Source: Thermothielavioides terrestris NRRL 8126
Taxonomy: Eukaryota; Ascomycota; Sordariomycetes; Sordariales; Chaetomiaceae
Direction: 5' to 3'
Assembly: GCF_000226115.1 (NCBI RefSeq)
Contig: NC_016457.1
Coordinates: forward strand, 248,001-312,000
DNA: 64,000 nucleotides
The notes beneath the pieces are model-generated. The model saw only the letters and a list, made by a program, of their open reading frames with translations. It was not told where the DNA came from and made no database searches. The position numbers and the translations under genes were made by a program. Every line of letters starts with the position of its first letter. Within the stretch, counting starts at the first letter, position 1. This document shows, one piece after another, positions 35,300 through 47,400 of this stretch.

Positions 35300-37449
35300 T
35301 TATCTTTATTTTCCTAAACTCCTTTAGTTTTATAAATATATAAATAGATAGTAGATACTAGAGCTATAGAGCTATTAGCGAAAGAGTATATTAGAGGTTA
35401 GGGATTAAGTAGATAAGCTTATTAATTCCCTATACCCTAGGTATTATAGTTAAAAGGGTATAAATTATAAAGAAAATTATATATATTGCCTATGTTATAA
35501 TAGACATTAATAGGTAGATTAGTACTATTATATTCTATATAGTCCTAGGGCTAGCCTATAATGTTATATTAAATCTTTTTTAAATAAATTACTATAGAAT
35601 CGTTTTAGACTTAGCTAATAAAGTCTTTACTATTAATTTATAAAGTAGCCTATAGGTATATAAGTACTCCTTATAGTAGAAGGAAACTAATACTACTTTA
35701 ATTATAGGTACAATGTTTATAGACTTAGCCTATAGAGTATAAAGGAAGAAGTCTAAAGGGGTATAAGACACGTTCTTTATTACTAGTATCTATAAGATAA
35801 CTATTATATTAGGAGTAGCTATCTCCTAGTCCAACGCTAATCTAGATCTAAAGGTTGCTTTACTAAAGGAGCTATATAATTTCGCTAACCTTTTCAATAA
35901 GGAGAAGGCAAATAGCCTACCCCTCTATTAAAGGGAGGCTAACTATTATATCTATTTTAAGATAGGCCTAGATAGAAAACCTCCTAAGCTTCTATAAGGA
36001 TTTTTATATAATATATCAAGGGATTACCTCCTAAAGATTTAGAAGTAGGTTATAGATCTAATAGATAAAGGATAGATCTAGGTAAACTCTTTATAAGTAG
36101 CTACTCTAATCCTCTTTATAAAGAAGCTAAGAGGAGGATAGAGGTTCTATATAGACTATTAAGCCTTAAATAAGATTATTAAGTAGGACTAGTACCTATT
36201 CCCCCTAATTAAAGAGACTCTTTAGTCCCTAGCTAGGGCTAAATAGCTTATAAAGCTAGACGTTAGGGCTATATTCTATTGTATCTAGATAGCTAAAGGA
36301 GATAAGTACCTTACAACGTTTTATATAAGGTTTAAACTATTTAAATAGCTAGTCTACTTCTTTAGGCTTATAAATACTTCTATAATATTCTAGAGATATA
36401 TTAACAACGCTTTTAATCTAATACTAAGAGACTATATAATAGTATACCTTAACAATATTTTAGTATATTTAAATAAAAGCTAAAAGAACTATATAAAGAA
36501 GGTATATAAAGTCCTCTAAAGACTAAGGAATATAGGCTTTAACCTAGACTTTAAGAAATATATATTTGTAATAAAGGAAGTTAAGTATCTAGAGTATATT
36601 ATAGAGATAGAGGTCTATATTCGCCCTAACCCTAAGAAGATTAAAGCTATCTATAAGTAGGAGGTACCCTATAGGGTCTAAAGAGTATAGAGCTTCCTAA
36701 GATTCACTAATTTCTATTACAACTTTATTTTCAACTTCTCTAAGAAGGTAGCCCTATTAATACGTTTTACCTATAAGAATATCCCTTTCTACTAAAGTAA
36801 AGAGGAGTAGAACGCCTTTAATATATTTAAGGCTATATTTATATTAAAGCTAATCCTTATTTAATAGGATTTTAAGAGAAAGATAATTATAGAAATAGAC
36901 TATTCTAGTATAGTACTTAGTAGATATTTATCTTAGTAGAGAGAGGACAAGGTTCTTTACTCTATAGCCTACTATTCTATAAAACTAAGCTCTATTAAGT
37001 ATAACTATATTATCTATAATAAAGAGCTATTAGCTATTATCTCTTATCTTAAGGCTTAGTCGACGAAGCTTTAGAGTATAGTAGCCCCCTTTATTATTCT
37101 AACCGACTATAAGAACCTTAAGTACTTCTCCTAGCTATATTCGATTAGCGAAAGATAGGCCTAGTAGGTAGAGACGCTCTCCCTATTCAACTTCGAGCTA
37201 AAGTATCGACTAGGGTCCTAGGCTTTACGCTCTAATATACTCTCCTAGTATAAATAGGATAAGCCTAAGGATAGCTAATATATCGCCTAGCTACTCTCTT
37301 CGATTAAAGTATATTAGACTAACGTATAGGAGAAGGCTAGGCTACCTATAGGAAAGACGCTCTTTAAAGATAAGTAGCTCGCTACCCTATAGGATAAGGG
37401 TATTGTCAAAGATAAGTACTACACTTACTAGCTCTAGGCTATTTGTAAT
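35300..37449 (+). pseudogene. Gypsy-1 pol fragment (protease, RT, RNase H), degenerate and truncated
   Basis: The protease block is near 35335-35400 (LIDSR, for LIDSG). RT blocks include RFYIDYQALNKI near 36150 and IVYLNNILVYL at about 36437-36470 (YLDD turned to YLNN). RNase H shows IIIEIDYSSIVLSRYLS near 36885-36940 and YNYIIYNKELLAIISYL near 37000-37050. The fragment ends near 37449 before any integrase block. Confidence 0.88.
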
Positions 37450-37739
37450 ACTTATATAGTACACCCTTAGTATATAGATCCTTTCTACTAAAGGCGCTAT
37501 ATATACGCCTAAGGCGGCTAGAGGCTGACCTTCCTACGCCTCTTCCTCCTTCCCTTCTTACCTCTTATACTATTGCTCATAGGGCCTCCTATAGAAGGCT
37601 CCCCTATTATATAGTCCTAGCTACTATATACCGTCTACTCGTCTACCTAGCCTTCTATAGCTCTATTATACCTAGCTTCGCCCTTGATATTCAACTTAAA
37701 GGCGAGCTAATATTTATATAGACGCCTTATATATATTAG
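37450..37739 (-). mobile_element. Tad-8 LINE, fragment 1
   Basis: C-terminal and 3' UTR sequence lacking the terminal roughly 230 bp, including the stem-loop and tail. It joins Gypsy-1 at about 37449. ATTAG at 37735-37739 is the left target duplication of the Copia solo LTR. Confidence 0.82.
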
Positions 37740-38414
37740 TATTAAAAATAGTTCCTATTTAAAAGACCCTTATATATATATATTGCTTAAATAAGTAAGC
37801 ACTGCTTATATAAGCAAGATAAGATAAGATAAGCTTAAGGGTTAGGGTTACGATCAAACGATCTCGAAAAACGAAGATCGGCACTAAGGTTCTTAGCTAC
37901 AAAGATTAAACCAATGAATAGGAATATAAAAGTGGGCCCAATGACGAATAAAAGTGGGTCCACTGTAGATCCCAATGACGATTATAAGTAGGTCTAAAAG
38001 TGGATTAAAAGTGGGCCTATAAAGCGGGTAATAACTAGGAGGAAGAAGTCTATATATCGAGGTCCAACCTCCTACCTTTGACCTCTCTTCTTCTTCCTTA
38101 TGCACAACACTTTTTCTACAACCATAGTCACAACCACTCTTATCTTATTACATCCCCACTTTTATCAATATATATCCACTTCCTCCACTTTTAAAAGTGG
38201 AACTACCTATTCCCTACTTTTATTAAAAGTAGAACCACTTATTTAGTAATTAAGTCTTTTAATAACTAGTGAACCTACTATTTCTATATCCTACGAATCT
38301 ATCTACCTTTTCAACTTCAACCAACTAAGGAAGCAATACCTCCTAATCTTGCCTTCGCTCCTATCCTACAATATACTAAGAAAATTTGGCAATCAACGCT
38401 CTAGCCTTCTAACA
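37740..38414 (+). repeat. Copia solo LTR (675 bp)
   Basis: TATTAAAAATAG...TTCTAACA, same length as the LTR at 5417-6091 but in the opposite orientation. It is flanked by a perfect 5-bp duplication ATTAG (37735-37739 and 38415-38419). No internal sequence remains, as expected after recombination between two LTRs of one element. The 70-codon antisense open stretch is at 37893-38105. GATA cluster at about 37815-37833. Confidence 0.96.
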
Positions 38415-38419
38415 ATTAG

Positions 38420-39121
38420 CTACCCTATTAGCTTATATACCCCTTCTACTCCTAAGTAACGTTAGTAGTATATACTAGTCTTAGACTATAGGCTATCCTA
38501 CAATAACTACTAAGTTCCTATAATATATCGCTAGGTAGGCGATAGTCTTTAGCGCTTTGCTATAGCGGTATAGTAGTATAGATATATCTAGGACTCCTTT
38601 CTAAAATAGGAACTACTATAGGCTAATAGCTCTTATATACGCCTATATAAATAGAGAGCTCTACATTTTACTAAAGTTCTTATATACCTATAGGATTTTA
38701 ACTAAGAGCTCTAAGCTATATAGATTAGTTACTTCCCTATAGTATATTCTCTCTAGCCTTTTTACGTTTATATAATATATCTACTACTCTATATATACCT
38801 ACTACTCTTCTATAGTAACTATATCTATATTAGCTTAAAGCTAGGACTCTTAGCGCCTCTATTCGTCCTCTTCACTACTTTTGCTCTACATTTCCTCTAC
38901 TTTAGTAGAGCAGTATAAAAGGAGCTACTCGTTAGCTTATACCTACTTTCGGTCTATAGGCGACTCCTCTATAGCTAGCTCTAACTCTAGGCTATAGTAT
39001 ATATAATACCTTCTCTTTAGCTTCGACGCTACTTTCGCCTATATATTATATAAGAGCTATATAAGCTAGTCTCCTAGAGCTTCTACTTAGTATATATCGC
39101 TTAGCAGTTGAAGTAGAGGTC
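38420..39121 (-). mobile_element. Tad-8 LINE, fragment 2
   Basis: LINE C-terminal region (RNase H-like domain and downstream), continuous with 37450-37739 if the solo LTR is removed. It is interrupted at 39121 by another solo LTR; AGGTC at 39117-39121 is the left target duplication. Confidence 0.87.
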
Positions 39122-39685
39122 TGTTATGCCCTAGAACCACCCTAACCCACGGAACGCGCCTCGGCACTTAGCGCAGCCCTTGGACCGACCACCTCGCCCT
39201 GCATCCGGCACCCTAGCACAGCCTAGCCAACTTCAGGGCACTATGCAGGTTATCTACGTGCGCCTCTAAGGCGTAGATCAGTAGCCCTAATCACGCAGGC
39301 TACCTAGAGGAGCGATCGGAGGGGCATAGAGCTAAGCGAAGTGCGGGGCATTAGGCTAAGCAAGTGCAGGGAACTGAGACATTAGGTCGGCAATAGAGCG
39401 GATTAGGCGCACCTAGGGAGCTATGTAGGCGCTATAGGATAGCCGAGGAAAGGATCTGCGAGCCTAGGAATAGAGGCTAGCTGATGCAGAGGAAGATCGA
39501 GGGCTAGGATAAGAGAGATAAGGAGGATAGAACCTATAGGCAGTGAGAGAGGCTAGCGTTCAATGCAACTACCCGCAACCCCCCCACCTATAGCTACCTT
39601 ATAGCGCGTGATCTGCTTGTGCCTTGCTTATACTCCGTTACTTCAACGTATACACCCTTCCTTCTAGGAGCCCCCGCTTTTAACA
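39122..39685 (+). repeat. GC-rich solo LTR of a different LTR retrotransposon (564 bp)
   Basis: It starts TGTTATGCCCTAGAACC and ends CGCTTTTAACA, flanked by a perfect 5-bp duplication AGGTC (39117-39121 and 39686-39690). It differs from its surroundings in composition: CpA and TpG are common and GC is high, so it has little or no RIP. No other copy of this sequence is in the window. The strand is arbitrary, since no internal region shows direction. The superfamily is not certain; 5-bp duplications fit Gypsy or Copia. Confidence 0.9.
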
Positions 39686-39690
39686 AGGTC

Positions 39691-40236
39691 AATAGGGGTA
39701 TCTAGGTCTCACTTTTAAGGTTATACACTAGTATAGCCTTATATATACTAGCTACTACTTAGAGGTAGCTCAACTATATAGCCTCTAAGCTATATATAAT
39801 CCTATATAGGGTTCCCCTAATTGGCATTAAGGTATACTACGCTACTACTCTATATAAGAGGATACTTCTAATGACCTTCGTATTGATCTTCTAAGCTTTA
39901 GCGATATATATCTTATATATCTTTGCTATAAGCCTTATTAAAGTGAACTTCTATATAGCTATCTTTACTTTAACTACCTTCTTATACGCTTTAAAGAAGA
40001 GCTTATAATCTAGCTATATACTAAGGAACTACGTTAACTCTACTAAGGCGGGCTCTAGCTAGCCTTTGCCTAGGATATTGACGACCTTAGTATATAGCTA
40101 CTACGCTCTTATAAAGTAGATAAGCTCGCTCTTCGCTAGCTTAAACTATATACCTTGTTCTACTATCGACTTCTTATACTTAGTAAACCCCCTCTCTAGC
40201 GCCCTATAGTAGGCTAGATTATCCTATCTAAACTAA
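39691..40236 (-). mobile_element. Tad-8 LINE, fragment 3 (RT), 5'-truncated
   Basis: RT sequence up to the equivalent of the motif C region (ATCCTATCTAAA at about 40225-40236), where homology stops. This is probably 5' truncation on insertion. The 3' target duplication cannot be found because the 3' end of Tad-8 is lost. Confidence 0.82.
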
Positions 40237-40387
40237 ACTAAGGTATATAGCATTGTTTAGACTAAACGATAGAGGTAATATAAACTTATAGGAGTTATTA
40301 ATAATTAAAAAGACTTAAAGGGGTTATTAGAGAAAAGAAGAAGGATAGCCCCAACTAGGCTATACCACTATTATAAGTGTTATATAT
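40237..40387. other. Unclassified 150-bp spacer, left half of the Tad-9 target
   Basis: Not homologous to any other stretch here. Together with 60580-60833 it formed the site into which Tad-9 inserted; TAAGTGTTATATAT (40374-40387) is the left copy of a 14-bp target duplication. No gene seen. Confidence 0.6.
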
Positions 40388-41690
40388 TATTATTATTATT
40401 ATTATTAATCTTATACTAAAGAGGTACTTAGTGCCTTGCTACTAAGGGCAAGTAGTCCCTCCACCTCTATATACACCACTTATATATAGTGCCTACGCTA
40501 CGTTCCTGCTACGTAGGGCGGGCCTCCCCAATTTCTTTCCTCCAACTTGCTAGAACTCACCTTTCTAGCTTAGTAGCAATGGAGATATAGCAGCCTATAT
40601 AGCCCGTTGCACGCTACTTACTTGTACGATATGCCTTTAGCGTAAGCGCCTTAGTCGCTAAGTATATAGTATACGTAAAGAGAGCGGCTAGAGGCTAACC
40701 TTTCTACGCCTCTTCTTCCTTTTATACCCTCTACTTATACCGCTATCCTTATAGCTATTCGTTAGAGGCTCCTCTACTATGCTACTTTAGCTACTGTATA
40801 CTAGCTATACGCCTATAGAGCTCTTTGCTACTCCCTTATATCCTACTTCGCCTTTAACGTTTAGCTTAAGCGCTAGCTAGTACTCTCGTAGGCGCCTAAT
40901 ATATATTAGCTACCCTATAAGCGTCTAAACGCCTCTTCTACTTCTAAATAGTGTAAATAACGTATACTGGTCTTAGACACTAAGCTTTTCTATAGTAACT
41001 ACTAGGTCCTTATAGTATATCGTTAGGTAGACAATAGTTTTAAGTACCTTGCTATAGTAGTAGAGTAGTGTAGATATATCTAGTATACCTTTCTAGAATA
41101 GGAATTGCCTTAGGCTAATAGCTCCTATATATACTTATATAAAGAGAGAGCTCTATACTTTACTAAGGTCTTTATATACCTATAGTATCTAGGTAGGAGG
41201 CTCTAGGCTATATAGGTTAGCTACTTCTCTATAGTATACCCTCTCTAGCCTTTTAGTGTCTATATAGTATATTTATAACTCTCTATATACCTTCTATTCC
41301 TCTACTATAACTATATTTATATTAGTATAAAGCTAAAGCTCCTAAAGCCTCTATTTGTCGTCTTCGCTACTTTTACTTTATACCCCCTCTACTACTATAG
41401 GGCAGTATAAAAGGAGCTATTCCTTAGCTTATATTTACCTTTGTTCTATAAGGGAATCCTCTATAGCTAGCCTTATCCTTAGAGCATAATGTATATAGTA
41501 CTTCCTCTTTAGCCTTAACGCTACCTTCGTATATATATTATATAGAAGCTATATAAGCCTTACCTTTTAGAGCTTTTATTTAGTATATACTACCTAGTAG
41601 TTAAGGTATAGATCGATAGGAGGTACCTAGGTCTTACTTTCGAGGTTATAGATCGGTATAGCCTTATATATGCTAGTAACTACCTAGAGA
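40388..41690 (-). mobile_element. Tad-9 LINE, full length, fragment 1 (3' end)
   Basis: It starts with the complementary (TTA)n tail and 3' stem-loop (about 40421-40437) and continues into the RNase H-like region, where Gypsy-2 inserted. Fragments 40388-41690, 56138-59241 and 59376-60565 add up to about 5.58 kb, a complete element. It is flanked by TAAGTGTTATATAT (40374-40387 and 60566-60579). Confidence 0.92.
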
Positions 41691-41695
41691 TAGTC

Positions 41696-41944
41696 TGTTA
41701 CAGACTAGGCTATACCTAGGCTAGGTATATAGGGCTACGCCTAGGATCTATAGCGGCCCTAGGACAGACCTATAGCAGGCCCGCCTTATACCTAAAATAA
41801 CGTTGGTCTAAACCTACTTTGTAAACCTTTGAAAAACTCTACGTATAGGGACTGTAGCCTATACTTCTCCTTTTTCCTTCCTTAAGGTAGTTGAATAGAA
41901 CATTGTACACTTATTTGTAAATGCTATAAGGCTCGTACGTTATA
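41696..41944 (+). repeat. Gypsy-2 5' LTR (249 bp)
   Basis: Starts TGTTACAGACTAGGC, ends CTCGTACGTTATA. The right LTR ends ACGTTACA, so the original terminus was TG...CA. AAGGTAGTTGAA at 41884-41895 follows a pyrimidine-rich stretch (CTTCTCCTTTTTCCTTCC) and probably marks the transcription start, because it is complementary to the primer-binding site. Confidence 0.95.
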
Positions 41945-41945
41945 G

Positions 41946-41957
41946 TTCAACTACCTT
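41946..41957 (+). other. Gypsy-2 self-complementary primer-binding site
   Basis: TTCAACTACCTT, one base after the LTR, is the exact 12-nt complement of AAGGTAGTTGAA in the LTR (41884-41895). Tf1 of fission yeast primes reverse transcription from the 5' end of its own mRNA with such a pairing. No tRNA-type TGG start is present. Gypsy-1 has the same arrangement (33963-33974). Confidence 0.8.
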
Positions 41958-42511
41958 CTATAGATAAAGTAGCTATTGCTTCTAGGTATAGACGAGAGTA
42001 GTACGCTAGGTATCCTAACGCTAGTACTAAGCGGACTAGACGCTACTATAGACAACCTAGGCGTCCTATAGGTCCTAGACCTAGATTAGGTCTATAAATA
42101 CTTCCAACTCTTATAGAAGACGATTATACGTTAAAACGTAATTATTAAGGAACTTCGTATAGCCTAGATTACTATAGCTTAGGCTATAAACGCCTTTGTA
42201 GTAGCTAACGCCCTAGCTTCGACGACTAACGTTGTAGCTCTAGTAGCTCCTTAGACATAGCGAAAGTGCCTCCCTATAGGACAACCCTTCGACAGTAAAA
42301 AGAAGCTTTTTACTACTTAGAAAGCTATAATAGCGTATATCCTAGTAGTAGACTAGGACTTTATTAGGGGCCTCTACAACTAGTAGATATTTATTTAGAG
42401 GAACCTTAGTTAGGGGGTCTAGGCCAAAGTTATAGCCTTCTATAAGTTAAAAGGACTTAGCTATAACTATAACTTAGGAGTATTTCTCAAGTATTTTACA
42501 ACTAGGGGTTG

Positions 42512-42532
42512 GCAGCCCGCTTCGCGGGCTGC
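42512..42532 (-). terminator. Helitron 3' hairpin
   Basis: GCAGCCCGC and GCGGGCTGC form a perfect 9-bp GC stem with a 3-nt loop; the element ends CTAG ten bases further on. In Helitrons this hairpin signals the end of rolling-circle transfer. It kept all its GC pairs despite the AT-driven mutation around it. Confidence 0.9.
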
Positions 42533-42941
42533 GCGCAGCCATTTCAATCCTTTTTCTTGGCAGTGCCACAACCACCCACTTTTTCTATAACCACCCACTT
42601 TTTCTATACCTACGCACCCACCTTTTCTAGCGTATACGACATTCATCCTATAGAACTGCGTATATCCGTTGCGGCTCGGCTTAGCGGCGCATTTGTAAGC
42701 ATTTACTGATCCGTTACCTCTTTTCTAGGCTTTTTCCTAGGCGATTGGAGCGAGTCTAACGTGTATATAGAAGCTGCCTATGTATAGAAGCAGAATCGCT
42801 ACGCCTAGAAACCAAAAACCTAGATCCTATACAACGAACCGCTTGACAACTACGTCGCCGTCGACCGACCGGCCATTGAACGCAATAGTACGTATACTAG
42901 CTCAATCGTTATACGTAGGTAGCGATTTTAACGACTGTTAG

Positions 42942-44200
42942 ATGCCTCTCGCGCTTTCCGACGACGAAGTGGACTCGCCTCTGCCGTCTATCGAAGTGGA
43001 CGAAGACGTCCAATATAGCGATACCCCCCGTAAGCCGCTTACACTTACGTCGACTGCTATGGCGATAGACGTATAAGGGGAAGATAATGAAGCTGAAGAT
43101 ATAGCTATAGAAGCGTAAAGAGAGGGGAACGAAGATAGCGATATAAAGGTTATAGCTAGTATCCTCTCGAAGGAGACTGTTCTCGAGGCTATACGAAACT
43201 TTCTTAAGCCTATGAAGTATATATAGGACCTACTAAAGTTTAAGGTATATAGCGATCTATAATAACAATGGGATACTAACGCTAATATACCTATAGACGG
43301 TTTACAATGTCCATTTGTAGACGGATCCTTATAACCTAGATAAGTACTATAATATCAACTTCGACTGTACGACTAACCTTGAATCTCTACTAATGTAAAT
43401 TATAGGCAACGATCCTGATAACGGCGAATATAAGTATTGCGATAAAGGTCTAGGCCTATATATGAACTGCGTTATATCGTAGGATAATATAGGTAATAGC
43501 TACTACGCTAGCTACTACTACAACTTAGATAGTACTAGGTATAGCTATTTTAAAGGAAATAGTAAATATAGTCCTTTTGATATATCTGTAATATACTTCG
43601 TAGCTAATATGTATATAACAGAGTTGGAGACACCTTGTAAATGCTATATTACAAAGGATCCGACCCCCCCCCCTCCCCCTCTACCCCCCTTTTAGCCGAT
43701 ATCTAAGCTATATAAGTATTATACTATGTCTACGAAGTGTAAGTCGGAGCTCGAAGTGGTTATCTCCTCTAAGCGTTTACGCCCTACAATGGACGTATTA
43801 TCTTCCGTTAGCTCTCAACAATTCAACGACCTATATATACTTTCGTAGCCTACTCCCTATATAATAGTAGCTCCTACTATATACCCTATTCTAAGAGATA
43901 AGTTTACGCCCCCTATCTATAACGATCGTTATAGGGCTAGAGAGAAGGCTATACGCCTATTGAATAACGACCTTGCTATACCTACCTATTATAGCTCGCG
44001 TTACCTAAGAGAGGATAGACGCTACGCTACGTATAGCGAACTTACAAGCCCTATTAAACGCGTCAACCGCTATGTCGAGCTTATTCGCGAACTCTTTCTA
44101 TACCTATCTACTAAAGAAGAGTAGACCTTTATAGAGGCTCTTAGAGATATAGCTAACCTACTTGATATATCTATAGCGGATAAACTGTAGAGGAAGGAGA
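42942..44200 (+). pseudogene. Helitron accessory coding-like region on the plus strand, product unknown
   Basis: From an ATG at 42942 the frame reads MPLALSDDEVDSPLPSIEVD, an acidic start, then meets RIP-like stops (TAA/TAG in place of CAA, CAG or TGG). Later reading includes acidic stretches, a Cys-containing middle (KYCDKGLGLYMNC, ETPCKCYI, 43430-43660), a proline run at a C-rich tract (43660-43692), and a long C-terminal stretch with one or few stops from 43726 (MSTKCKSELEVVISSKRLRP...) through charged helix-like sequence (VELIRELFLYLSTKEE, FIEALRDIANLLDISIADKL) to about 44190. The open, amphipathic C terminus suggests a once-coding gene transcribed opposite to RepHel. I do not recognise a domain. 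It may be a captured host gene or a Helitron-specific protein. Confidence 0.55.
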
Positions 44201-44499
44201 TATAATTAGTGAACGTGAGTTATAACGAATCTGTTTAATAGGTTTACGAAGGATATACTATAGAGGAGAGAAATGTGTTTACTAGCTATAGGTGCAAAGC
44301 ATTATATATCTAGAACGTGAGATTCTAGAATAGCGTTGTATACCTGGAATATAGGAATCAAATCTAGAATAGCGTTGTATACTTAGACTATAGGAGTATA
44401 CGATAGCGTTTAATATAGGTACAAAGCATTAGTTAGTATATAGTATACCTCGACTATAAGAATCTACAATAGCGTTTGACAACTGTACTATAATATTAG

Positions 44500-47400
44500 T
44501 ACCTCTAGGTATACAATGTTTATAAGCTTCCTACTTTGCCCCCTTAAATCCGATAAGTATATATAAACATTATAAATATTTGTAACCTAAGATATAGCTA
44601 TATAAAACTAGCTATAAGAAAATATAGGCTCTCGAGAATCGACATTAATATAAGAAAAAGACTGCCTCTAAGACTTGTTAATAGTCATTACGAAGTAGAG
44701 GCGAACTAGAAACTGCCTATAAACAATAATGTAAGGAAAGTCCTCCTCTATAGAACTTAACTTAATCTTTGGAATTATCCGCAACTGTTTAGCAAAGTTA
44801 CCTATTAAGATTCGCCCTTCAATAATAGACGAAGTAAGCTAAGTTATAACTAGCTAAGTCCCGTTGTAGAGCCTACTGCTAGGGTTAAGGTTTCGAAGTA
44901 AAAGAATAGGGGCTCTAACCTTTAAGGTTAGGATAGTAGGTAGAATAGAAGCGAAGTCCAAAGAAAATAAAAAATTAGGAGATAATATAAGAGCGTTAAG
45001 ATCCTTGACGTTAGGAGGGTTTTCTACCTTGTTAACAGAGAGATATCGAAATTCCTAACCTAGAACTAAAGAAATAATAGCCGTGTTGATAGAGCTTATA
45101 GTAGTATTGCGAAGGCAAAGAATCGCTTAGTTTATAAACACTATCGAGTGTATTGTAGTATATTTAAATAGGTATATAGGATAGACCTGATTAACTAACT
45201 GCTCTTGTATAGAATAGAGTATAAAGGGGGGGAGGGGATCAACGGAGCTATAGAAGTGAGGATTGTAACTTAGATCCTACAACCAACTTATAAAAGTATA
45301 GTTGTTAGTATTAGCTCTCTATACTTATATATTCTTAGTCAGTTTCTAGACCTATAGCTAAGGCTAGATTAGCAAATTCTATAAATAGGCCTAAACAATG
45401 TAACACCTATTACTATTATAGACAATAGACAAGATTTATATAAAGTCCCCCCCCAATATAACTAGAACCTCTCTAAATAGGCTATCGTAGTCGCGAATGT
45501 CTTATAATATACAGTCGATAGCTTCGAAGTAGTAGCGGTGCTATATTGGAACCTCGTCCTAGATAATAAGCTTAGTACATTGCAAAAGAGTTGCGAGCTA
45601 AGTGTTCTTCTAGACTACGTAAGTGCTAGCGTCTATAATGTCGATCGGAATCTTAAAACGGCTATAAGAAGTATAGCTGCTATCGAGAAGGAGAGCTATA
45701 AGGCTAGAAGAAGCAACGTAAAGGACAATATACCTTTATAAACGGAAGAAAGAAGAGAGACAACGATATAAAAAGGTTTTACTAGTCTTACTAGCGCCTT
45801 AGATAAAAAAATAAGTTGTTTTAGAGTACGAGTCGACTATAGCTATAATCTTTGTAAAGAACGTAGCTTAGCTAGCGTTTAACTGAGATTAAATACTTAT
45901 AAATAGGGCTTTCTACTTTTGATAGTTATAATTGAGCTCCGTTTATAAAAGAGGGTTTCGCTCTATATCCTTCTAACGGTAATGGACGGCTAGTAAACCA
46001 AAGTTGGTTAAACACTTGTTGCTATTAGCTAGTAGCTAATTCAATAAAAAGAGCCTAAAGTCGAAATGTAGTTCCTCTAAGTTTAATAGGACATTTGTAA
46101 AACGCTTAAAGCGACGTGGAAGATCATCGTAAAAAGAATTATAAAACTATAACTATAGCGCTACTAGGTCTATAATGTCGCTAGAAAAGAGGCTAATAGC
46201 AAAAAGCTTATAAAGAGTATACCTTGTTTACTAGTTTATAGCTTTAGTGAAGTATATAATCTAGCTTTAGTCGGAGTCGAGTAGGCTAGCTATAACGTAA
46301 GTAGCTTGGAATGTAGGATATTTGTGGCTATCTATAGTCTATAAATGGGTAAACGACTAAGCGCTTAGAACTAAATAAAGGAGAAGACGAAGAAAATACC
46401 GTTTACCTATAGTAGGAGGAACGTAATGTATATACCTAATAGCAGTGCTGCGAATATAAGGCTTCTACTCCTATAACTGCCTGTCTTAGACGAAGTACGA
46501 AGGAAAATCGATATAGAGGATATTATAAGTATCTTTATAGGCTGTGTTGTAAGTAAAAAACCCTTCTAGCTCTATAGTTCTATGTTCTAAAGCCTCTGTA
46601 AGCTCTTTAGGAGTACTGTCTATCTAGAAAACAATGTATTACTAATGCTTGAGATAGACTAGAAGGCGATAAATAGGAGGGTACTCGCAATAGGTATAGA
46701 ATTCAAAGAGCTATATAATCGCCTTTGCTAGACTAACGTACTGACATTGCAAGTAGGTGTCAACCTATTGAGCTAGTTAGCTATAGAGAGTTGAACCGTC
46801 GACTAATTAGTCCCCTTGTAAATATACTTATATATATACTTAATGGATTTTATAGATGTGTAAATCTCTATATTGATGTAGGCAGTGTATTTGCGAGAGA
46901 GGTAAGGGTTGTAGAGTATAACCCAACGGTTGTTAAGTTGCACCTTATAGCCGTTGACCTTACGAGTAACTATTTGCCTAGTGTCTCAACGGCAATAGAT
47001 AGGATACCCATTTTCTAGGATAATAGTCTCCTCTATAAACGCCTTTAGAAAGCGCTTAGAATAGCTTATAACCCCTGTATATAGGTTATAAACTATGTAA
47101 AGAGAGGCAAGGTTATTAGAACTATATAGCCTATAAATTATATTGCTCGTAATAACGGTTTGCAATTGGCTATTAGGATCCTTCGCCTCTATTGGAAGCT
47201 TAGCTCGGATGACACGGTCGACGTTGGTAGGTGTAAGAAATAGATATATAGACTTTTATAAAAGGAAAAGTAAGATATAGCGGTATAGGAGCTTACACTT
47301 CTAGTATTTAATAGTCTAAACAATACCTATAAACTTTTTAAATAGGTTGCTATACTGTAGCTTATAAAGGATAGCTTGGCATTTGAGCTCGAAGATATAG

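Larger units (their letters stand above)
33962..37449 (+). mobile_element. Gypsy-1 internal region, 3'-truncated chromovirus
   Basis: A self-priming-type primer-binding site TTCAACTACCTT (33963-33974) is followed by gag, protease, RT and RNase H on the plus strand, all with many stops. The homology with Gypsy-2 stops near 37449, just after RNase H. At that point Tad-8 LINE sequence begins, without its own 3' end or tail. Integrase, chromodomain and 3' LTR are missing. Such a double truncation points to a deletion or rearrangement, not an insertion. Confidence 0.9.

Noticed and set aside
42509..42709. 66-codon plus-strand open frame at the Helitron end
   Set aside because: It lacks an ATG at its start (a TTG inside the terminal hairpin region) and covers the Helitron 3' end. 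Treated as chance.
45538..47018. Plus-strand open frames at 45538-45741 and 46791-47018
   Set aside because: They are shadows of the RepHel gene, which is clearly read on the minus strand.
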